64,000 bases of DNA from Euclidia mi (taxonomy: Eukaryota > Arthropoda > Insecta > Lepidoptera > Erebidae): assembly GCA_944739405.2 (NCBI GenBank), contig OX123199.2, positions 7,677,898 to 7,741,897 of the forward strand, given 5' to 3'. A program made the translations under genes and the position numbers. The notes below the pieces were generated by a model. The model ran no database searches. It saw nothing but the letters and a program-made list of their open reading frames with translations, and was not told the DNA's origin. This document shows positions 56,785-64,000 of this stretch, piece after piece (within the stretch, counting starts at the first letter, position 1; each line of letters starts with the position of its first letter).

Positions 56785-56825
56785 ACTTTGAATTGATAGC
56801 TGTCAAACAGCTATCAATTCAAAGT
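56785..56825. repeat. Perfect 18-bp hairpin, 5-nt loop
   Basis: ACTTTGAATTGATAGCTG (56785-56802), loop TCAAA, exact complement 56808-56825. Confidence 0.9.
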
Positions 56826-57569
56826 CAGAGTGACGCTTGTTGCGAAGTTACCCACATCATTTTGTTCATTACTATACGAAACAGGTGTCAGTTGAAAGAA
56901 TTTTCAGTAGTCTAAAAAGTATCTTATATTTATTTGCATCAGTTTGGCCGTTGATATCAAAGACTACTGAAAAGCGCTCATTATACTACGGCTAGGCATC
57001 TGATAATCGATGGTGGCCTCAAGCTGTACTGGGCTGTACCATCATATTCGCAAGAGCATTAAAGGGACCTCAGTTCTATGATATAGCACGCCCCATAACA
57101 TTTGCACAGCTACGTTCCTTTATGTTATATGCTGATATACCTACCTACTCATCAAATGATTTATGCGATTCCAACTTAGATACAAATCAGAAAGAGGTTC
57201 AATTGCTGAGGTTAGCCTGCAAATATCTCCATGATACTAGTATTATATGAGTATGAACATTGACAATACAGCATTAGCATTTATATTGTAGTAACGAGGA
57301 GACACTATTTTATTATCAAATTACGGCTCCCATGGGGCGTGGGTAAGATTTTCATTTAGAGTGAACATAGGAGCTAACTGGAAAATTCAAAAAGCTAAAT
57401 TTAGAGATAAATCAATAACATTATTGCATTACACCCAGGTCGGCGGAAACTGTCAATACATCAATTACGTAGCATTAATAATTTCAATTAGGATCGGGGA
57501 AGTGAATGAGAGTGTTTTAGCTCGTCGTAATAAAGCCTTGTTCGAAGAGTATAATTAGGCCTAAACCAA

Positions 57570-57905
57570 ATCCAGTTGATTGAATCAGGCGTTACTTCGG
57601 GGAACTCTATTTTATGACAATGGAAGGAAAGGGGAACCCACCACGCACCCTCGGATTTACCACCCCATATATTGCAACGGAAAAAGATTGACAATACCGA
57701 ACTCCTCCGATTAAAAAGGATAAGGGATATATGGAATCATGCGGAAATGGGTTCCAGAAACATAACTGATACGTAGTGTCCCTCTCTCTGCGCCAACTAC
57801 GCTGCGAAACGTGTTTCGCCTCTGTACGAGGCATCATCAGGACTGAATGGCAACGGCTAAGCAATTTTTCAATCGGTCCTGGTGGGTTTATATTTCCTTT
57901 CATTT
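57570..57905 (-). repeat. Unclassified repeat-like segment carrying a hammerhead-like core
   Basis: The reverse strand reads from AAACCCACCAGGACCGATTG through TTGCCATTCAGTCCTGATGA and GAGGCGAAACACGTTTCGCA to AGAGAGGGACACTACGTATC. I recall this sort of CTGATGATGCCTCGTACAGA block from insect repeats and Penelope-like elements, but no coding part is present to confirm the class. Confidence 0.45.
57806..57841 (-). ncRNA. Hammerhead ribozyme-like core (candidate)
   Basis: On the minus strand: CTGATGA, T, GCCTC, GTACA, GAGGC, GAAAC, ACGTTTC. CUGAUGA and GAAA are the invariant hammerhead core strands, and GCCUC/GAGGC forms stem II. A two-base stem III (AC...GU) with tiny loop is possible, as described for minimal type I motifs in Penelope-like retroelements. 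Stem I pairing is not obvious, and GCGAAAC/GTTTCGC could form a competing hairpin. Activity is unproven. Confidence 0.35.
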
Positions 57906-58564
57906 GTGTAGACCAAATCGCTAGTTCGGCATTTCTTTATTAAGATATAAAATAACTGGTAAATTCACGCTGGCCTCGCTGGAATTAGAAATTTTAAAGT
58001 GGGCACGTATGTACAAGCTTATCATACGCTCCTCACTTGTTACTCGTAATTACAGGATTAAAGAACGCAGGGCACATAATTATACACTCATTACATTTTG
58101 TTCTAGTAGAGCATATTTCAAGGTAGCATACATATATAAATGTACTGTGATTTTGTGCCTGCATAAGTCGGTATATTTTTTTTACGGTAATGCAATTATG
58201 TCTACTGAATAATTCCTTGGAAGATTCTCATCCCGAGGCAACTGATATGTTTAATATCTCATTTGTTACTAAGCACGAATTCTTAACGTACAAACCGAAA
58301 TAATATGTTTTAATTCTAAGAATATATTAAGTCGAGCGAATACTTAACACATTTTTGGATACAAGTCCTTTGTACTTTACCGCTATCCCGTCCTTGAATG
58401 AAGATAGCTTTGTTGAAAGGATTGGACGAACAAAATATAAATATCACACACCCTTATAATGTCTAACTCAATGAACATGTCACGTAGCTGGCAAATGCGA
58501 ATACCATAGAAAATATATATAATTTCAAGGATCTAGTATACAATCATCATTGACTCTATATATA

Positions 58565-58750
58565 TGGGAAGGGTAAGCCCATAGCCCACCACGCTGACCA
58601 AGGGCGGTTGGCAGACTTCACATTCCCTTCGAGAACATTCTGGAGAATTCTCAGACATGCAGGTTTCCTCACGACGTTTTCCATCACCGTTTAACAAGCG
58701 ACTATTAACTATTTAATACGCACATAACTTCGAAAAGACATTGGTGACGC
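58565..58750 (-). repeat. SINE/LINE tail fragment
   Basis: AGCCCACCACGCTGACCAAG, GAATTCTCAGACATGCAGGT, TTCCTCACGACGTTTTCCAT and ACATAACTTCGAAAAGACAT. Its complement partly matches 34735-34910. It ends only about 60 bp before the splice acceptor at 58811. Confidence 0.65.
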
Positions 58751-58811
58751 TATTTTCACTAGGATACAATAGTATCGAATAATCCAAAGGGCTTTTTTGT
58801 TTGTTGTTCAG

Positions 58812-58982
58812 AATACTTCGGTGCTGGAGAACCACCACTGGCGCTCAGCGATCAGCTGTCTCATTGAGAGCGGCCTGCTGGACCAGATGCAAGAGTCGCG
58901 GGCTCAGCTCGAGAACCAGATCAGCTCCTTGATTCTGGCGACTGATATCACCAGGCAGCAAGAATATCTGTCGCAGTTTAAG
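58812..58982 (+). CDS. Pde7: PDE7-type cAMP phosphodiesterase, internal exon (57 codons)
   Basis: The exon continues the catalytic domain from 31699 in the same phase (0). The acceptor is a T-rich tract ending GTTGTTCAG and the donor is AAG|GTGAGT. The protein begins NTSVLENHHWRSAISCLIES, passes through LLDQMQESRAQLENQISS and ends with LILATDITRQQEYLSQFK. LENHHWRS is the PDE7 signature just after the metal site, and LILATDI.RQ is the following conserved helix; the Asp lies in the 'ATD(I/M)' element found across class I phosphodiesterases. The next exon of the domain, with the ALKCADICNP metal-binding region, is not seen in the remaining 5.0 kb. No frameshift or stop is present, and both exons look functional. 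Confidence 0.94.
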
Positions 58983-59126
58983 GTGAGTCCTAGATCCTTT
59001 TAACGTCAGCTCCGCGTTTATTACACAGTGTGATCTTACAGTGAGATAAATTGTAAAGGAGCCGCTCGCTCTGGTATACATATTAAGAAGACCAATATAT
59101 TAAAGCAGTAAATCAAGGTATCTATA

Positions 59127-59335
59127 CTAATACTAGAGGACGCCAGCAGCTACGCCTGCATTTTTTTTAAATTTACCCGTTTTGGCCGATCCCGTGGGAA
59201 TTTCGGGAAATCCCTTCTTAGCGCACCCCTACGGCCCCCAAGGAACTTACATGCCAAATTTCAGCTTCCTGCGCCCAATAGTTTCGGCTGTAGCGTGTCT
59301 GTCAGTCAGTAACGCAAGGATTTTATATATTAAGA
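59127..59335 (+). repeat. Interspersed repeat, family E
   Basis: ACTAGAGGACGCCAGCAGCT, GGCCGATCCCGTGGGAATTT, CACCCCTACGGCCCCCAAGG, GTAGCGTGTCTGTCAGTCAG and TAACGCAAGGATTTTATATA. Nearly identical to 16152-16382 but without that copy's hairpin, so it serves as the unmodified reference. Confidence 0.87.
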
Positions 59336-59337
59336 TT

Positions 59338-59531
59338 ATTAAGCTGAAAAGTTTGTTTATTTGCTTGAACACGCTAATCTCAGGAACTCCTGATCCGATT
59401 TGAAAAAATATTTCAGTCTTAGATAGCCCATTTATTAAGGAAGGCTACAAGCTAAATAACACCACGCTATGACCCACGGGCGCGGAGCAGTTGCCTTAAA
59501 TAACGCGAGTGTAACTGCGGGCTCATCTAGT
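59338..59531 (-). repeat. Interspersed repeat, family H
   Basis: The reverse of the 825-1036 layout: GTTTATTTGCTTGAACACGC, CTCAGGAACTCCTGATCCGA, GATAGCCCATTTATTAAGGA, CACGGGCGCGGAGCAGTTGC and GTTAAATAACGCGAG-like start. It abuts the family E copy in opposite orientation. Confidence 0.7.
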
Positions 59532-60644
59532 TTCCCTAATATGTTTGTATTACAAGTGTACTTCTCCTTCAATTTTAAGTAAGCAGGCTGCTACGTAGGT
59601 ATATCTTATGTACCTAAATGTAATATTATGAATTTTAAATTATGCATATTTATTATACAAGTCATTCTTAAAATTTTATGACTACTTGGACAGCGCGAAC
59701 ATGACAATGCATATCCATGAAGTTTGATCGATATAGGTACATGTCAAATATGAATACATAAACAGTTGTTTATGAATTTGTATTTAGTCGTGGCAAGTCT
59801 TTATCAGTGGCTGGGCACCTACTAGCTGTAGCGAGAACTTAACATACTGCCGACATTAATAAACTCCAAGAAAGTACTCACCAAAACTGTAAAGTGTACT
59901 TACATTATTTACGTCTAGGTACTACTACCACCACAGTATCAGTTATTCTGCCGCCAAGAACTAACGGACAAATGTGCAGTACTATGATCCGGTTTTAAGG
60001 ATACTGTAGCTCGTGAACTTACTAGGCATTAGAAGACTTATCTCCATACATCTAGAGGGTAGGCAGTTAGAGGGCTTAGTGGTGTCTCTGACAAGGTCAA
60101 AGTGTAAGGCCAAAGTCTTACCATCAGGTGGGCCGTCAGATCGTCTGCAACATTATTGCATTTAATTAAATTCATATCGTTCGTGGCTTATAATGTTACA
60201 TTTAATAAGTCGTATTTTATACTAGTAATGCAGTTCAAGAGGGCTCTTGTTAAATTCGCTACCACTAAAACTCATTATTGTAAGTATATCTGTATTACTT
60301 GTTCAAATAATACAAATAAGTAATACCATTTGAATTTAAACTCGATAACATTGAAATACATCATCTATCATTTTGTAGTTACCAATCCTACTTCCAATTA
60401 TTAATGTATTTTTATAAACAAATACATATTCCGTGAAGTGCAGGCTTTGTCCGGAATATTATATTACTGACGTAGCACACTCAAAAATGTATTCGGCATT
60501 TCTGATATAAACATTATATAACTGTTATATACGATATCTCTTCAATTGTAGAGGCTATGTCATTACGCGTTTTAATATAATGAATGCTTAATTATTTTAA
60601 AGTACTGAATCTATGTTTTCAATTAGGTAAGGCTGCTTTACACC

Positions 60645-60690
60645 ACCCTAAAATAGCTGCCTAATATCTATTAGGCAGCTATTTTAGGGT
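60645..60690. repeat. Perfect 22-bp hairpin, 2-nt loop
   Basis: ACCCTAAAATAGCTGCCTAA plus TA (60645-60666), then TC, then the exact complement 60669-60690. One of the longest perfect hairpins in the window. Confidence 0.93.
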
Positions 60691-60789
60691 ACTACACTAT
60701 CATATTAATGATGAAATTAGCACTTTACTAATTGTTTTAAATATTCTCGTATTTAGAAACGATGTCCGTTTACTTGTAATTGACTGCGC

Positions 60790-61012
60790 GGTTACCGTTG
60801 TGGCCTAATCGGCCGCCTCGCCGCTTGACCCTACGTGGGGGGTTGCGGGCATTTGTGGGGTCGATTGCCACACGATACAACAATTAGTGTGATCCACAAT
60901 TTTTGTTTCGAGTCTGCTGTCTGGGTTTACATTGTGTGCGTTACTTGTATATTTGGAAAGACCCGCACGACACAGGATATATTCCTAGTGCGTTAGATCT
61001 CTATAAAAGAAA
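60790..61012 (+). repeat. tRNA-derived SINE, family C
   Basis: ACCGTTGTGGCCTAATCGGC, CGCCTCGCCGCTTGACCCTA, B-box-like GTGGGGTCGATTGCCACACG, TGATCCACAATTTTTGTTTC and CCGCACGACACAGGATATAT, ending in an AAAACAAATAAATAAA tail. The A box is mutated. Confidence 0.8.
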
Positions 61013-61674
61013 ACAAATAAATAAAATTTAATGGTTTATCAACCATCTTCATTACTTATTGTTAATACATTATCAAAACGTCAGGTGAAATAAACTCTCT
61101 GTAAAACGTTTAAACACTAATTACTGAATGTAAATATCACGAACAGCCGTCAGTATCAATGTAATACTGAATGGTCATTTCATGTAGTGTCACTTAATTT
61201 GAAAGCTTTGATTGATAGTGGAAACGACACGGTTCACTAGAAAACAACCAAACTCCATTTAGTTCTGACAATCGAGTTGAATCAATCTGCCAATTAAAAT
61301 GGACCAATACCTACATTGTATTAACAATAATGGTACGGTCAACATTTAAGCCTAGCTGAATTATTAATTTGACATGTTATTCTGAATACGGAGTATTCCT
61401 TCTATTATATTATTTTGAATTCTCACTAAACGGAATCTTTGGCCGAGTTTCATCATCATCGTGTTAGGGTTCTCCCGGGTGCATGCGAGACTTTCGCTTT
61501 GTAGCCGGCGTCCGCTGCCTAGTGTAACCACATTATCATCGGTCTCAAAGCCCGGAGTCCGGGTTTGAACTAACCAGTTCAAACAAATGTGATAGGATAT
61601 CAACTTTTCCATAAAGCCGCTGCCGTCTGCGGCAGGTTATATAGAAGTCCGAGGAGTATAACCAGCCTCTATGC

Positions 61675-62770
61675 TTGGCGTTTGTGGACTATGAGAAAGT
61701 CTTCGATTCGATCGAAACCTGGGCGGTGCTACAGTCTCTCCAACTTGAATTTTTTTTGGATTTTCTTTGGATTGACTACCGATATATCGAAGTGCTGAAG
61801 TGTTTGTATGAAAACGCCTCTATGTCAGACCGCCTCCAGGACCAGAGTTCGAAACCTATTCAACTCCAGCGAGGGGTGAGACAGGGGGATGTCATACCCC
61901 CGAAACTGTTTACCACTGCGCTGGAGGATGTTTTCAAGCTTTTGGACTGGAATGGACTCGGCATCAACATCAACGGCGAGTACATCACTCACCTTCGATT
62001 CGCAGATGATATCGTAGTCATGGCTGAGACCATGGAAGACCTAGGCACAATGCTCCATGGCCTCTGTAGAGTCTCCCAACAAGTAGGTCATAAAATGAAC
62101 ATGGACAAGACGAAAATCATGTTGAACGTCCATGTAGTACCTGCTCCTATTCAGGTTGGGAAATCTACGCTCGAAGTTGTCGAAAAGTTTATCTACTTGG
62201 GACAAGTAGTCCAGTTAGTTAGGTCCAACTTCAAGAAGAAGGTCTATCGTCGAATCCAACTCGGTTTGGCAGCGTTCGGGAAGCTACGACATATCTTCTC
62301 GTCCGATATCCCGCAGTGTCTCAAGACGAAAGTCGTTGACCAGTGTGTGTTGCCAGTGATGACTTACGGATCAGAAACGTGGTCGCTCACTATGGGCCTT
62401 ATCAGAAGGCTCAAGGTCACTCAGAGGGTGATGGAGAGAGCTATGCTTGGAGTTTCCCTGCGAGATCGAATCAGAAATGAGGAGATCCGCAGTAGAACCA
62501 AAGTCGCCGACTTAGCTCTCCGGATAGCCAAGCTGAAGTGGCAGTGGGCAGAGCACATAGCTCGAAGAACCGATGGCCGTTGGGGCAGAAAGGTTCTGGA
62601 GTGGCGGCCAAGTACCGGACGACGCAGCAGAGGTAGGCCCCCCGCAAGGTGGACCGACGAGCTCGTCAAGATCTCGGGAGGCGGTTGGATGCGGGCGGCT
62701 CAAGACCGGTCTGTGTGGAGAACCTTGGGGGAGGCCTATGTCCAGCAGTGGACGTCGTTTGTCTGATATG
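61675..62770 (+). pseudogene. Non-LTR retrotransposon reverse transcriptase, 5'-truncated, long open frame
   Basis: A 363-codon open frame, by far the best-preserved LINE here. It begins inside the RT domain: motif A FVDYEKVFDSIE (residues ~3-14), motif B RGVRQGDVIPPKLFTTALED, motif C LRFADDIVVMAE (the FADD active-site pair), MNMDKTKIM and LGQVVQL. Then follow the post-RT region (LPVMTYGSETWSLT), LKWQWAEHIARRTDGRW and GRRSRGRPPARWTDE. The 3' end reads GGAGGCCTATGTCCAGCAGT and ATGATGATG. The endonuclease and fingers of RT are absent, so it cannot retrotranspose. Similar to insect endonuclease/RT elements (possibly RTE-like). The sequence joins unrelated DNA near 61660. It is a different subfamily from 32523-33510. 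Confidence 0.92.
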
Positions 62771-62774
62771 ATGA

Positions 62775-62945
62775 TGCTGACTGCCGTCTGACCAAGGGTT
62801 GCGAATGTCAGACGGTATATCGGTATTCCGTGGTTTAGACTAGTGTCAGTCTATTTGTGACTCTCCGTGATGTTTGTCAAACATCTTCACGACGGACAGG
62901 ATCGACGGCTTACATGTTCTTCGATGCACAAAAGCGATGGATAAC
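62775..62945 (-). repeat. Diverged family A SINE
   Basis: GGGTTGCGAATGTCAGACGG, GGTATTCCGTGGTTTAGACT, AGTGTCAGTCTATTTGTGAC and CAAACATCTTCACGACGGAC keep the order of the reverse family A 3' half. It abuts the LINE 3' end. Confidence 0.6.
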
Positions 62946-63474
62946 AATTTTATACTATTTTACTACACCAACAAGTAACTGTAACTTAAAAAGTTTAAAA
63001 TTCATTCATGATACGTAAAAAGATTTTTACATAAAAAATTTTATTGCGTAAAACAAAAGCTCACGCAGACATAAAAATGTTATGCAGATTTCACAATATA
63101 TATGTAGTCTAAGCAGATTTCAAATAAATTTATTATTATCTGTGGCTTGCTGGCACACAATGTGTCCACACTGGGTATATTCAATGTAGAGCCGAATCGA
63201 AGCCCTATGATAAAACCATGGCTCGCATTGCCCGAATGGTAGCGATACGTCAATACGATTATACGGGCCTACCTTTTAAAGCAGAACTCTTTTCGTCATT
63301 ATATTAGTTTGCATAACAACGCATAGCATAATCTTCATTTCGCACAAAGTTGTCTGGCATACACTGACTTATCATAAATTCGAAACTCATAATTTTGTTA
63401 GTCCGAATCGTCTTTAGGCATAAATTTCATGTCCATAATAATTGAAAAGCAGGCATGCAGTAAGCTTCATTCTG

Positions 63475-63670
63475 TCACGGCTCTGGCTCTGCGGGGTTTG
63501 GGCGGCGGCCCTACGCGAGCTTATCGTCGCAGATGGTTTCAACGCTCACCGCCGCAGCAGCGGCTTGCTGGCCGGCTTTGCCGCCCAGTCTCAGCCGCGG
63601 CGGCGGGCCTTCAAACATCCTGCTCCTCAGGCCGCCCTACACCTCCGCGCCTACGCGATTTTTAAATTAC
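63475..63670. other. GC-rich island (~195 bp)
   Basis: GGCGGCGGCCCTACGCGAGC, CACCGCCGCAGCAGCGGCTT and TCAGCCGCGGCGGCGGGCCT stand out against AT-rich surroundings. Three overlapping frames are open only because of composition; none resembles a known protein. It could be a retroelement 5' end or a CpG-rich regulatory patch. Confidence 0.5.
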
Positions 63671-64000
63671 ACTCTAAGAGTAGGGCAGACAAGACTACAT
63701 AAAGTCGGTTTTGCGACGATTCGTTTCTGTCAAAAGTTCTGCCATGTTAAAAGTATGCCGTTGCAAATTCGGACATGTAAACATTCTGCCAATCAATAGT
63801 TAATGCTAAATAATTTTTATGACTTAAAAATATTCGATTAAAGAACATTATGCCAATTAAAATTCTGAGTATCAAGATTCTGCCAAATAGAAGGAACCCT
63901 ACACGGGCCTGCTATCTGACTGTACATAGCAAATTATCTAAGAGCTTTATACAGTAATTTAGTAGGGAGGAGTATTTTTAGTAGTAATATGTTATGTTAT

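Larger units (their letters stand above)
31700..58811 (+). other. Pde7: 27,112-bp Pde7 intron loaded with mobile elements
   Basis: It starts GTAAGTACTT and ends TTTGTTTGTTGTTCAG, both good splice signals. No exon-like protein similarity is seen inside. Identified repeats are listed separately. Stretches where I see nothing nameable: 31700-32500 (AT-rich, several AATCGAT motifs), 33515-34350, 35280-36590, 38455-39160, 39325-40085, 40265-40980, 41050-41820, 41990-43150, 44415-44690, 48540-50460 inside the pogo-like element, 52180-52510, 55735-56245, 56830-57565 and 57910-58560. Confidence 0.85.
58983..64000 (+). other. Pde7: Pde7 intron downstream of exon B (incomplete)
   Basis: It starts GTGAGTCCTA. 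No further PDE7 coding sequence (an ALKCADICNP-like region is expected) was found, so the intron continues past the window. 59535-60640, 61015-61655 and 62950-63470 hold only AT-rich sequence with no recognised element, apart from a GGTCTC-containing stretch near 61540. Confidence 0.75.

Noticed and set aside
63429..63799. Three overlapping open frames
   Set aside because: They are open because the DNA is GC-rich; overlapping frames on the same strand with Ala/Arg/Pro bias and no motifs.

Overview
The window is AT-rich animal nuclear DNA, almost certainly from a moth or butterfly. The evidence is spliced exons with GT/AG borders, very long introns, and a dense set of SINE, LINE-tail and MITE families of the lepidopteran type: tRNA-derived SINEs with GGTTCGAATCC-like B boxes, 5S-derived SINEs, and 3' ends reading '...GGCCTAGTCCAGCAGTGGAC...GATGATG'. 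No bacterial or viral gene organisation is seen. I cannot name the species.

Host gene. Only two host coding segments can be supported, both on the + strand and both consecutive parts of one cAMP phosphodiesterase catalytic domain. Exon A is 31568-31699 (44 codons, with the metal-binding HDMDHPG motif). Exon B is 58812-58982 (57 codons, starting NTSVLENHHWRSA). Both have phase-0 borders, and together they match the PDE7 family (LENHHWRS and PGVNQPFLI are PDE7-type; PDE8 and PDE4 differ here). The intron between them is 27,112 bp. The flanking 31.6 kb upstream and 5.0 kb downstream hold no other recognisable exon.

Layout. 1-31567: decayed repeats, two LINE C-terminal remnants (2.8 kb, 5.4 kb), several SINEs, a GC-rich MITE (7.2 kb), a 1,284-bp mariner with a frameshifted transposase (14.3-15.6 kb), MITEs, and a 0.72-kb direct duplication (28.3-30.2 kb). 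31.7-58.8 kb, the intron: a LINE remnant (32.5-33.5 kb), a ~1.65-kb element carrying a 119-bp minisatellite (36.6-38.2 kb), a 98-bp-arm inverted repeat (44.7-44.9 kb), a ~6.4-kb pogo-like DNA transposon with a dead CENP-B/DDE/PHD-finger transposase (45.0-51.4 kb), a TA microsatellite, and a hAT-type element inserted in a SINE with both target-site duplications intact (52.5-54.2 kb). 59-64 kb: short repeats and a long open LINE reverse-transcriptase fragment (61.7-62.8 kb).

Most notable pattern. Beyond the mobile elements there is an unusual number of near-perfect short hairpins with loops of 0-5 nt. In three cases an internal comparison (an interrupted reading frame, a sister repeat copy, a duplicated segment) shows that a few tens of bases were copied in inverted orientation next to themselves, as expected from fold-back template switching. 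I found no new defence system, operon or secondary-metabolism cluster. Gene-symbol calls beyond Pde7 are not justified.
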